Assembly (NCBI RefSeq): GCF_027580225.2
Contig: NC_073352.2
Location: 30,126,001-30,190,000 of the forward strand
DNA length: 64,000 nt
DNA from: Misgurnus anguillicaudatus
Taxonomy: Eukaryota > Chordata > Actinopteri > Cypriniformes > Cobitidae
Reading direction: 5' to 3'
Each line of letters begins with the position of its first letter. Position 1 is the first letter of the stretch. Below are positions 44,153 through 57,900 of this stretch, piece by piece. The position numbers and the translations under genes were made by a program. The notes below the pieces were generated by a model. That model was given only the letters and a program-made list of their open reading frames with translations, was not told where the DNA came from and searched no databases.

Positions 44153-47100
44153 GTAAATGCATTACTTTAAAATTATCTTCAGGTTTTACCGACAACGAAC
44201 TGTACGTTATTAACTAGTGAATCGCGTTACTAAGTTACAGAGACTGATAGGAAACGTGCGTGTGGCTTTACAGTAATGCAGAAGTTTATAAAGTTGTGAT
44301 GCTTGTGGGCAAAACTTGTAAGTTATAGCTGTTACTTTCTGGCTTTAAAGTATCAATGTGTTGTATTTTAGTTGGGCATTTAGCAAATAATATTTTATTA
44401 TACCTGGTTATTGTACATTTCCATTCATACAGTGCCAACTGTGCAATACATTATACATTTACGTGAGAGTATGTATTTTTATGTAAACCTTTTTTATTTT
44501 GTAAAAAATGTTCTTTAAGTATTTATATATTAGACTTTATGATAGCAGGGCTATATCAAAGTTTATGCATAGTTTTGTATAGTTGTCATCAGGTTTCATT
44601 GAGAAAAATAGTAGGTGTCATATAGGTGATTATTTAGTTGGATTGTGAAATTGTAACACGCATGAATATAAAAACCTTGCCATTGTCAGGTTTCCAAAGT
44701 ACAGTTTTTATTGTAGTCACACAGTAATGTGAGGTATTTGTACAAAGCATTTCTGTTTTTCAGACTATTTTGTTAAGCAGAAAATATTTTTGTTTAATTG
44801 AGACACAAGACATGCTTACGGTAGCATTATGAATATTAAAAGTAAAATGTTTTAAATCACCAGGGATCAAATATAATCAAAGGTAGTCAGAGAAAAATTG
44901 TGAAGAGACATTTCAAGGTGTATAATTTCCTATGAATTACAGTTGAACAAAGATCAATTTGTATTGAATGCAACTTTACCAGCTTTGGGCGCTGTGGTTT
45001 AATGCTATTTGTGCAATGCAAGAACTTTGCAGAATGTATTATGATCTCTTGGTTGCAGTATTACCACAGGGCAAAGCAGTTTTGTTGTGCTCTCAAATTG
45101 CTGTCACATAAAGATGGGTATACGCTACCGTGTTAAAGCCTGAAACATATGTTAAGCACACCGAGAGGAACAGTCTTTTGGCTTCCCACCTATCCGACCT
45201 GCTTTCCGATGTCTTTTCCTGACTATTTATTGGTTTAAATGTTACACTAGGGCCAGAGAATGTGAGGAAGTAGATGTCTTCTCTTCGTGAACTCCCTGCC
45301 TCGCTCTCTCCCCCTCTCTGTGACTCGTGGGTGTTGGGCTGAAATAGTTTGGTGTAGTTTTACATTCCTTATATAGCCTGTGGAGCTGGAGAGACGTGGA
45401 GCGAACCCGTGTCACAGAGCAGGAGGGGAGGGAGTTGACTTTTGCTAGGAGTGAGAAAGCCAGGTTGTCTCACAGTGCCAGACTGTCCTCTTGGTTTTTT
45501 GGAGGTTTAGGTGACAAGTTTGGCCCGTGGCATAAGGTACGTGTGCACCACCCTGTGACAGGTACACTTACGGTTGTATATGATGTGCCTTTTATGAGTT
45601 AGATGTGTCATGATTTTATGGCTCAGATTGGCTCTTTAAATGGCTTTAAAATGTAATGTCATTACAGTTACCGACCTGTGATGTAATTGGCACAGTGTTG
45701 CATTGGCGCATTGTGCCTGAGATGATTTTAGTTTATTTTATATTAATAAAAATGTTATTTGTGGGGAAATTGCTCAGCGTATCCTAAAAGGAGAAGTTGA
45801 AGTGGGCTATGTATGAAAGTTTGTGGTTTCTGTCCCTCTATCTGCTTACTTAAAATTGTTGATTTGTTAAAGGGATGGCTTCCCCAAAAATCATAATTTA
45901 CCCTCGTGTTGTTCTAGACTTTTATGGGTTTCTTTGTTGTGTTGAAAACAAAAGAAGATATTTTGATGAGTGATGGTAAGCGGGTGATTCTCACGAAAAC
46001 TTGGTTTTAAAAATGTCAAGCATGAAAATGTAAAAATTGCTTAAATTTACTTTTTTCCCACCAGACATTGAAAACAAAGTCTGGAGTAAATGGGAACATT
46101 AATTTAAAAACTTTTACTTATCATTTAACACTTTTTGTAACATAATTTAAAAAATTAGTCCTAAAAAATCTCATTACCGCAACAGTCAGAAAACATCAAC
46201 ACTGACATATTTTCAAAATGACATGACAAACCTGAAAGAACATAATTTGGAGATTCTGCATATGCATTTAAAACCAAAGTATTATGCTTCTATTAATTAA
46301 ATTAACATTTAATAAGCATCTGTTGCGGTAATGATAATCAAAATGTCGTGTACGCATTCTGACAAGACAATATTTCAAATTAACTGTAAAAAAATGATCT
46401 TACCTGGTAGCCATCTTGAAGTAACTGGTCCATGTGCTTGGTCACTCAAAATCAAACTTTATTAAAATTCTGTATGTGTGCTTAAACTGTTCTCAAAAAG
46501 TGTTGCGGAGGATGAGAACATCAGGCATGGACACATCATTTTCCTAATTTTTCTTCATTATTATTATACATGAATATTCAGTAAATATTTTTTCTGTCAT
46601 CTAAAGTAGTCTAGCAAAACATCCATTTATTTTTTTTCTGAATATTTTTGTGTTAATTTGATTAAATTACAACATAACGCATGTTCAAACACAGCCGGAC
46701 ACATTGCGGTAATGAGAATTTCAGCAGAAAATAAGATAAAATTTCCAATTATAAATTCTTATGTTGAAATCACACATTGTGCAAGGTAGAAGACAGTATT
46801 GTGTTAATTCTGATGCTTTTTAATGTTACTATATTACACATTTTAAAGCTAAAATCATTAGTGCCGTGGTGTTTCAATGGTTTTGTGAGAATCACCCATG
46901 CACACCGTTGATGATACTCATTGACTTCTATAGTAGGAAAAACAAATACTATGGGAGTCAATGGGTACCATCAAATGTGTGTCTTTTTTTGTATTCAACA
47001 CAATAAGAAACTTATACAGGTTTACCACAACACAAGTGTTAGTAAATGACAGAATTTAAATTTTTGGGTGAACTATTCCTTAAGAAAATTAACCATGGTT

Positions 47101-48916
47101 ACTAGTTAAACATAATGGTAATCAATATGCAGATAAACTTGGTTAATTTTGGTAAGGAGTGTGTATCACTGGCCAATAACGTTCACCACGCAGTGAAAAT
47201 ATAGCTGCTTATTTTTAGTCCCTACCTGTTTAAGAATTTAAATAAAGTAGCTTCTCGAATTTCTCTGAACTTCACTTTGTAATGGCTTTGATATTGTCCG
47301 TCTCCATACATTTACACAGTATTTTTTTACCAGTTGTATTGAGTAATCTCAATGTTAAACGCTGATAAAGCAGTCTTTTGTTCAGCTGTTCCATGCCAAT
47401 TATACAGATAGTTAGGTTTTATTTGCAGACGACACTAATGTGAGATGTCAACAGCATTACGAATGAGGTTCATATATTTGGACATAAAACACTTCTGCCT
47501 TGAACACAGAGCTTCTTCTATTATTATTAATATTAATATTATTATTTTGCAATTGATAAATGGGAAACAATAACCTCCTATCTTTGTCTCATAAGGCCAT
47601 GAATATATATAGTGTAACACTCAATGGACCTGCACCCTGGGGTTTTCGACTTCAGGGAGGCAAAGACTTCAACATGCCCCTGACTGTGTCCAGGGTAAGT
47701 ATCCATCTGGTTTCATTTTACTATCATGATGTAACCACAGCTAACCATCTTTGGTGTACAGTTCGAGCTGTTTATCATGTATGCGTCTCATGCTCTTGTA
47801 AACATTGCAGTACGATACACGAACAAGGCATTTCAAAGCGATCACTCATTCAGGGTGTCGAATGGGCGTAATGAGGTTTTCACAAATTCTGTGTCAGTTC
47901 ACTGTCCCGCCCCAGTGAGCATATAGACATCAAATATGACCTCAAAAGGAAACGCAATATAGTTAATGAGAACATTGTGCTCGGTCCTTCGAGATCTATT
48001 TCAACACTTGCATACTTTCAGAAACATGTCACCGCTTGATTTCGAACACAGAAAGAAAATGCATCTTCAGATATCCATTCACACGTTTCCTCACAAGGAT
48101 GTGCTGTGCTTTGTTTACTTGCAGCATATGTGGTGTTCACTCTATAAGGTCATCGAATCTTGCCTTAATGGCACTTCCAATGGACCATATTGAACAGATC
48201 AGGTCCAGGCACGGAGTTTCCATTCCTTATATGAGCAGTGATGTTTGTGGTTTACACAATGCTTCAGATCTGGTCGCTGTTCCCAACCTAGACCTGACAG
48301 GTTATTTTGTAGTTGTATAAAACTATCGAGGCTATAGTTGGGGTTGAGGATATGTGTGTAAGTTTCCAAATCACTGTAAAGTTTATTTGCGGAAAGGAAT
48401 AAGCAATGTTTTCAAAACATTACTGAAATACTGACCAGATAGATACAGGAACAGCCAATGGTGTAAGAAAACTTCTGCTTTTTCTTCATCCGTGTATTTG
48501 AGGTGTGGGCGCTATATTGAATTTTGGTCATTTAAAGGTATTTTTTCTATAGGTCGACCGATTTTACCGATAACCAAGTTGGTCCCTACTTACTGATAAC
48601 CGATTAATTGACCGGTAGTTTTTAAAGTGGATACTAGATAAAATACAAACATAAGACTTAAAGGCAAGACAAGACAAGTTTATTTGTATAGCTCATTTCA
48701 TACACAGAGGTCATTCAAAGTGCTTTAAATAGAAACGAAGATAGACCGATATATCGGGCCGATTTTTGCGAGTTTTATGTGTATCAGCATCGGGCAATAC
48801 GTGGCTGTTGTGTTCGCTGGAACGCGTAAGCGATTGCAGTTCATGTGACTAAAAACAACCAACCTTTCCATGACAACATCAAAAGCTCTGCCTAACAGTT
48901 AATCATAGCTTTTATT

Positions 48917-48978
<62 letters not shown>

Positions 48979-51900
48979 ATACAAATATAAATTGAGACTT
49001 GTTGCATTTGACATCACCGTGTCATTTTTATGATGTTAATTGAGTGAGCAAAAGCAGTATCGGCTCCAAATATCGGCTCAAGAAAATCGGCAGCCTGTAT
49101 CGGTCATCAGCTAAGGCTGATGAAACAAAAATCGGTATCGGCACTAAAAAAAAAAAAATCCATATCGGTCCATCTCTAGAAAGGAGAAAACTATTTATAA
49201 GAGAAAAAAATAAATGAGAATTAAATAATAACAATTAAAAGAAAATAAATGTGATTTTAATAAAAACTGATTAAAATGTGTGAAAAAGAATAAAACAGGA
49301 ATAAAGTGTATTACAAAAGTAATTAAAATGTGCTAAATGAAATAAATGTATAAATAAAAAATATATTAATTACATTTATAAATATTGAAGTAAATACTTC
49401 TGTGTAATACTCCCACTGGTAAAACTGAAATGACATAAATGTCTATTATATGTGTAGTCTTGTATTTTATTTGCTTCGGTTTAACACTTAATGATTATCT
49501 AATCAAAATAACAAAAGATGTAATGCAGTGATGATATTAAAGAACTGAATTTAGATTTTGATTAGTTGGATGTTAAATAAAGCCGACAGCTGCATAGTTC
49601 GCTTTCTCTCGTTATTAACCTAAAACAGTGGAAAAAAGTAACCAGCTGGATATAAACTAATGCAAATTGATGGTAATAATCATGACATTAAATATTTGGG
49701 TTGGATTTATCTGTGTATTTTTGTTTGAGGTAAAAACAATCAGCATGGATTTTTTGCCGATAGCCGATTGTTCCACCAATGAACTATAGGTGCCGATTAA
49801 TCAGCCAAACCGATTAATCGGTCTACTTCTAATCGTATAAAACAATACCGTCTATTGCAACAAAGCTCAGACGCTCAGGAGCTCTTTCCAAACAGCTCGC
49901 ATGTTGTGCCGCTGTATATTTTTTAAACATGGAGGAAAACACTGTCGTCTTAATTTTATTTTCATCATACACTGTTTAAATAAAGATGAATGTGAACTCT
50001 CACATGAGGCTTTGACTTGCGTGTTAGATATTTATCGTATACCACTATCAATCCCAAAATTACAGAGATGTGAGTTTCAGTCATAGCTTATTTTACTCTT
50101 TGTGAAAATATGCGTTTAATTTAATTCCAGGAATGTAGTGGGCTTTAGTTTTTTCATTGGTCAACCTTGTAAATGTCAAGGAAATTACTGCAGCTAGCCT
50201 TAAAGGGATAGTTCACCCAGAAATTAAAATGTTGTCATCATTTACTCGCCATCATGTTGTTACAAACCTGTATTTCTTTGTTCTGATGAACACAAAGGAA
50301 GATAATTTGAGCAGTGTTTGTAACAAGTGTTTTTGAGCACCATTGACTTCCATAGTATTCATCTTACCATGTAAGTCAGTGGTGCTGCTGTTTCCTGCTT
50401 CATTTCAAATATCTTCCTTTGTGTTCAGCCTGAGTTTATACAGGTTTGTAACATGAGGATGAGTAAATTATGATTTATTTTTGGGCGAACTGTCCCTTTA
50501 AGAGCAAACTAATGTTACTAGTTTATATCACATCAGACATATTTAGATGCTTCTAGACTAACCTTTGCGATGTTATCACTTGCTTTGTCTGACAGGATAG
50601 TGTAACCTGGAGCAGCGTGCATCTGTTTTGTTCTCAGACGTCTGTCAGCATTGATGAGCTGTACCTAAATACTCCCTTACATGTCTGCTTGAGCCAAAAT
50701 GGTGACTTCACCTGTCAACGTGAGAGGCATTCGTAAAGCCTCCTGCTGCTAGCAGATGTTATGCAATATCAGGATCGTGTCTGTGCGTGCCATACTTAAC
50801 CCGATTTAGCTTTGTTTAAAGATCGGTGCGGGGTCTTGAGTTTATGAAGAATGATTTCATCTACAGGTCTGAACAGATACTGGCATCTTCACACCAGATG
50901 ACTATCTTTGTTTGCTTTTTTGTTTTTGAAGAAATCTTCTGGAATTACATCAGTGTGCCTGCTCACAAAAAAAGCTTAAACCAGTTTGAACGGGTCTGAA
51001 ATGGTCTCAGATGTGGTCTATATAGTTGCCCAAGCTGGCTAATCGGGTTGTTTAGGTACTTGGGGGGCCGTTTACACAACAATGATTTCAATCGTAAACG
51101 GGAAAGTTTTGGCTGTTCGTTTACACAGCGTCAGCTTTTGGGGTCCTGAAAATGCAAACTTTTAAAAACGGCTTTCATCCGGCGAGTTTTTGATAAGATG
51201 CTGTGTAAACAACATAAATGCAAATCTGTGATGGTGACATCATGTGCTTGTGTTAGTTCTAAAGCTTTCTGGTCAGCTAGTATAAGATGTGTTTTTTCCC
51301 ACCAGTAGTTGTTTTTAGGAAATGGAAAATGGCTACAAAAAGCCACCCAGATGTGTCATATATTATGTATATGTCAACGGCCCTGTTTGTAACAGCTGTA
51401 ACATTGCTCTTATTGTAACCAACTTAATCATCGTCACATGACTCACATTTTACCGTACCATGCCTTAGGTATGAGGTGTTTTCTTTGGTTGTTTAACCTT
51501 ACACATCCTCACTTGTTGACTGACGTGAAAATGAACTTTCAAAAGAGATGTTACAGACAGATGACTTCCTATGTTTGGGTTGACATCAATGAGTCATCAG
51601 GCTGACAGAAGGTGACTTATTAGCCATGTTTGTTGTGTTGTCTGAGATTAAGCTCAGCTGTTAAAAGTGAATTGTTAGCCTTATATGGAGGATGTTGATT
51701 CATTCATGTTGACTGAGGTTACGCCCATTCACAGCGCATAACTCCATTGTTCTTTAGCGCGGGTCATGGTAATGAAGATACAGTATGCACAGTCCCTCAG
51801 GTATAAAAGTGAAATGTAGGGAAAACTAGTGGTTTCTTTTCCTTTTAAGGAAAATGTTTAAGTGAGGCCTTGCAGACGGCTAGGATGAATGAGGCTTTCT

Positions 51901-54900
51901 GTTCAAACAGGAATATGAAGAAGTGGAATATGGGGACCTGTTTGTAGAAATCTTTATGAATCTCTTGGAAGGCGAAATGTTTACATTTACTCATACTTGA
52001 GGTTAGTGATTTTAAGAAATCCCTACATGTAACTCATCTCTATTTTCTAGTAGCTCGACTGGGCCATTAAAGCCAAAGTCCTGGGTTTGAACCTTAGGTA
52101 AAAACATGAATACAAACCTAATAATGCACTGTAACTGTGCATTTACACCAGATGTGAATGAAGCGAATAAATCACGCATAGTTGGGCGCTTGAACATTTT
52201 GAGTTAACTCGCTTCATTCGTGCGTGAAAATTGCATTATTCGCAAATGAATTTCAATTTTCTCAATTTTGGGGCTTTAGCTAGCTTGTAATCTTAATATG
52301 TATATATTTTTATAGCTCAAATTGAGTAAAAAGCATTTTCTGACCTCCTTACTTTCTTCCAAGCAAATTTTAATTAAATTTATTTTGTTTCTATAAAAGT
52401 ACGAAGATGTGTTGTGCAGCTCCTGGTGATACAGCAATGATGATTTTGTCCTCCATTTTTGATTTTTATTTTTGCCTTCACTCACTACGTCATAATCGTG
52501 TCACAACAAGAGCTCCTGATTGGTTAACGCAGCGCAAATATCTGACAAAGTTCAAATTTTTCTACTTGCGCGATTTTGCGAAATTCTGCATCAAACGCCG
52601 CCTGACACTTTCAATTCGCGCCACTTCATTCATGTGAATCGCGCTATTCATGCCACAGGATGTCTATCATGTCTTTGCATTGACTTAACATGTAAATCAT
52701 TTGCGCTTAACACTTCAGTCGCATCTGATGTGAACGCACCATAAGTCCCTTGGGAGAAAAGCATTTAATGTCTTTTTAGCATGAACCCATTAGTGCACTA
52801 TTGTACAAAATTCAATAGAAGAGTGAAGAATAGTGCTGCCTTCAAAATATTGATACAACAATACATCGCCATGAACTCATGACGATGCGCACATCGATAC
52901 AGCACTTTCGGTAACAATTCTGATGCCTTTTTTTAAAATTGCGTGACGGATCATAGTTGATCAATACGGAAGGACCCACAAAGTACATTTAAGAATAAAA
53001 GTTAAAAAGTAAAAACAAAACAGTTTTTTTTAAATAAAGAAAAATAAAGAATGAGGGAAAAATGTCACAAAATCAATCTTATGATGGCAACAGTCAAAGT
53101 CTTTTAGTGTTTCAATGCTGGCAAAGGTTTTCTGTCAATCCATTTTCCAAATACAAAATATTTCAGAACCCACGATTTGCATCTGATAGTAGTCACAACG
53201 TTTTCTGTCTCTTTCGCTGTGTTTTCACTGCTACAAGTTGTTGTTGCTGCATTGCATTCACTTGCTGATGCTAGCACACAAAAATGCACGATTTGGGGGA
53301 AATTCGTAGATGGATGTTACGTCAAGGAATAAGGATGCGGAGTGTGCCAAAATTAAGATACCTTATATCGATATTTTATGTGTGGCATTGATGCATCATA
53401 CCGTGGAAATTTAATTGATGCATCGATCCATATCGATGTATTGTTACTCCCCTACTTTGTGTGTCCGTCTTTTTCTTGCTCACATGAATGAGACGGACGC
53501 AATGAAATAAATGGCAAAAACACAACTGTTACAAAACGGCTTATTTAATGTACAATAAACGGATAATAATGTCACTAAATCATAAACAAAAAATGGCCTT
53601 GTATCGTGACACGCATCACACCGTGGCACTGTATCGTGATACGTATCGTATTATGAAATGGTTGGTGATAAACAGCCCTAGTGCAGACGTCTATTAATTT
53701 GGGATTTACTACTATTAGTTAATAGTATTTAAAAGTGGACAAGCCTTCATTTTCCCCCAAATATTTTCTTTACACTTCTTCATTACTCCAATCCATTGGT
53801 ATTCATTCCCTTCATTGGCATATTTCTTTAGCATTCCTGGGATTTTTAACACTGCTTTGCTATTCCTGGCAACAGGAGAGCCCTTTGTCTACTTTTGGAC
53901 CCACTATCCATTAATATCTCCAGTCATCATTTCCCAAACCAGATGACAGGGTTACCGGACCTCATAGGAATACTTTCCAGATGAAATCAGAGAATGTGAA
54001 ACCGGCGTAAGACGGTCTCGTGTCTGCTTGTACTAGCTGTGAAATCAATGCCGATTGCAATATGCAAATATTACGATTTCAGTTTGCTTGAATTGGAAGT
54101 CCATCTGGTTTTCATTAGCGAGCAACAAGCAAAAATGAAGCTTAACCGGAATTAGGGAATTGTTCATGATGTCATCTTTTGAAGGGTTTTTCTTTTGTGC
54201 TGTGTTGTTCAGGCTCTGGCAGGCTAACCTGGTTTATTTACTTACTGAAGTCGTTTTAACCTTTACTGCTTATCGTATATCGCAAGTGATCACACATCGC
54301 TTTTTCATTTTTAGTAATCCAATCCATGAGTAATTCAACAAAAATTATCCTTTTGGAGCTTGAGAGCTTTGCATGTCCCACCAAACGCCGAATACATGTT
54401 TGTAATGGTTTTGAAGTATGAATAAGATCGATTTTTGTGTGACCTGTCCTTTTTTACAAACTAAAAGGAAATGCGTTTGACGTGCTTTCTTAAGTTGCCA
54501 TCTAAGTTGGTCATTGAGTCATTTAAGTTTTTTACACTTATTTGCTTTTGTAGAACTAGTCTCAGTAGCTGTTTCAGTAGACCTTTGAAGGCCACTTGGT
54601 TTAAAGCTCGACTCCTACATTCAAGATATTTATGGCTCGGTCGTATCAGCTGACGCAATTGCAAAGAGGCCCGGAGTCTTACGGCCCCCAAAAGGAAATG
54701 GAAAGTGAAATGTGGCAAGGATTTTAACAACCAGTACAAGGGTGGTCTTTAGGGTCAACACATAAACTTTTAGCAGCATCAAGGTCGAAACGACCTCTGG
54801 CTGTCTAGGGAAGAAAACTGTAGAAAATGCAGCTCGGTTGACCGGTATACGCATGTATTCAATGAGCTTATTCATATTAAAAGAAGATGTATTCTTTAAA

Positions 54901-57900
54901 AGCTCCAAATAAAGTTCTGGTTTCTTACTCTTACGTATACCACCGGGCATGCAATATGGCTGACGGCCTTTTCATTTTGAGCCGTTTAGGTGAACGTGCA
55001 GTCCCGGCATTTTGAAGTCCGAGGGTTTAAAGTTTCTCTACGCTTTCCCCTTTGACTTGCAAAAGATCTTAGCACAGCACTTTACTGCCACCGCACTAAA
55101 ATCAAGGAACAGCTGAGCTCCAAGATTGAGGCAGGAACACAGGTGGCCACGTCCATCAGCTTCATCTGCATGCTCTACTGTACACAACACCGCTCGTTTC
55201 GCACCCCGTCCACGATCTCCTTGTTTCGTTTTTTCTGCCTTTTGTATCTAAACCCTGTCTCTCATCTGTTGCTCCATGTGTTTGCATTTAAGAACCCTCT
55301 TGGTCTGGCTTCAGTTTCTCTGTTCCTGTACCTCTGCCAGAGTGCCGAACCTGAGGGAGTCCTTTGTTGTTCAGACCCGGCCATTTCCTCATGATGTCGT
55401 GATGATGTCACAATAGCTCCAATGTTTCATAAATTTTGCATGGTCTCACAACAGGCTGCTGAGGGCCCGACGGTTGTTATTCATAAAGACTTGCATGCCC
55501 GAGGACAATAACTTCTGTTTTCGTGTTGCAGTGCTGTCCTACTATTGTATTGTTGGGGCCGTTGACATGAACAACAGGTGGCTGAGACAGAAAAAAACTG
55601 GTTAAATTTGGAAAATAGAGGTAGAAACTAAAATATCCATCACAAATATTAATAGATACATTTGTTTATTCCTTTAGAGATTGTTATTAGTGGCGCTAAA
55701 GGATGGTGATGATTATAATAATAATAAAAATAATAATAATAACTATGACTTATACTTGTTGCAAATCAAATAATCATTATTCGATATCGACTCATTTGCG
55801 TTTGTGCTACCAACATGAATACCTAAAAAATAGGGATGCACGATATATTGGCTGACATATCGTTATCGGTCGATAACTGCTTATTTTTAATATTATCGGT
55901 TATCGGTCTGATCGCAAAATTAGGCCGATAAATGAAAGCCGATAAATGATGGATTATTTTGGTTTGTTGAACCACTTCACTTGCTCATTGCTGGCCATGT
56001 GGAGTTTTGATTGGTGCTTTCTGTGACATAGCACGAAGATGACACGTGTTGCGGGCTTAAGAAGAGTATGCTAGTCTAGCACAAAGACAAGATGTCAATG
56101 GTCTGGGAGTTTTTCATTGTGAAAATAATATGAATATTTATCGGCCTATATATATATATCCGTTATCGCCCACAAATATAAAGAGTTATCGGTATCGGCC
56201 AAAATTTCCATATCGGTGCATCCCTACTGAAAAAAGCTTTTTATTTTATCCCGTTCACTTGATGGATGACAAAATCAGTGGAAAATATCCCAAAGACCTT
56301 GAAGGAGGGATGAAATTTTGATTGCAATTCATTAAAAACCACATTGAATACAGTAAAGAGTTAAATGTTTATTTGTAGTGAAGAGCAAACCACATAGACA
56401 GAAAATGTGTGGTAGACTCCATGTCTCTCTTTTCCCCAAGGTCTACCACATATTAAAGGTTTAGTTTAAGGTTTACATGGACATGAGAGTAGATCGTGTG
56501 CATTACATTCACACACATGCCAAAAGCAAAAGCTGTATCTCATTAGGATGTTACCACCGAAGGTCTTATTATGCTATTACACAGATTAAGCGCTAGTAAT
56601 GATGCATTGCATTTTGCTTTTTGGGCTTCTTTTATTGTACAAATGTGGTGTTGGCATCAAGGAAACTTGATTATATGTGTGTATCTTTGGCTTTAAGGTT
56701 CAATTCTTAACTTGGAAATTATATAGTATTACTGTTTTTAGCAAAACGTTTCCAAATAAATTTGTTTAGTCCCATCGGAAATAGTCTAGACCAAAAATGG
56801 GCCTGAGATATTACGTGTAAGATTCAAAAAGTTCATTCAGAAATTTTAAAGTGTGTAAGATGTTTACACTTTGCTCTCTGGCATTTTAAAGAACACCAAT
56901 TATCCGATTCACGATTTTACATTTCCTTTGATGTGTAAGTGTGTATTAGTACATGTTAACGATATGCAAAGGTACAACCGCGAGTTATCGTCTCAAACGT
57001 AAATCTCTTTTCTTGGACTACAACAAACACACGGATTGTAGGCAACAGTTTTCTTCCTGGGATTGGTGATGTAGGAAAGAACGACATTATCATAATTCCT
57101 CCCGCTTCGGATTTACAGCCTGTAAGTTAACTCCCGTTAGCATTGCTTTGTGAGCAAATCTTTCAAACATGGTAAGGGGCGTCACATTTCCTGTTGACGT
57201 CAGATGTATTCAGGCCAATCACAACGTACAGATTAGCTGACCAATCAGGAACACAGGGCTTTTAAAATCAATGAGTTTTGTACAAAATGAATGCATTTGA
57301 GTTAAGTAGTATATGTGGAGCAAAAAAATGTACGTTATGTGGTAAATAATGTTTTTTTTTTAAACCATAAATCACGCGAACACATTGTATTATACCAAAT
57401 ACACAAAATTGCCTTGTTTTTTAGCAATGAAATAGGTGCACTTTAAGACTTATTTCCAGAAAGAATCAAACACCGGCTGACTAAACTTTGGACCTTATCA
57501 TTTTGGTAGTGTTATTTTATACTGAGCATTTGCGAGCTATATATTTATGATGTATTTGGGTGATTTTATAGTTGTATATCTTTTTGCTTTTTTACCAAAA
57601 TTGGTAAAATAATTACAAGTATAACCAAGACTTTGGACACCATTTACATGATCACCCCGCTTGCATAGATGGACTCAGTTTTACACAGATGTTAATGTGA
57701 CTCATGTGTGCTTCATGAACATGATGTAACATTACGTCATTCGTTTATGTCTGTGCTTTTGCCGGGCATGCACACCGAACATGAATTCCCATAGAAAACA
57801 TTACAGGGCAGTTCCAGTATTTGAAAACTCATTTCCATGTCAAACAAGCACACGCTTTCCCTACGTTCTTTTAAACTTTTCCTTTTAGGGTGTGGCTTTG

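Larger units (their letters stand above)
44153..47595 (+). other. pdlim7: pdlim7 intron 1
   Basis: Apart from the repeats listed at 45873-47080, the intron holds no recognisable gene. The stretch 44160-45870 is low-repeat, AT-rich DNA. A short open frame at 45396-45602 has no family resemblance. Confidence 0.6.
48550..49832. repeat. Terminal-inverted-repeat element, nested
   Basis: The left end TAGGTCGACCGATTTTACC and the right end CCGATTAATCGGTCTACTTC are imperfect inverted repeats. A second element occupies 48741-49179 inside it. Confidence 0.65.

Noticed and set aside
45396..45602. Alternative pdlim7 exon in intron 1
   Set aside because: The frame lacks flanking splice sites of suitable phase and shows no PDZ or LIM similarity.
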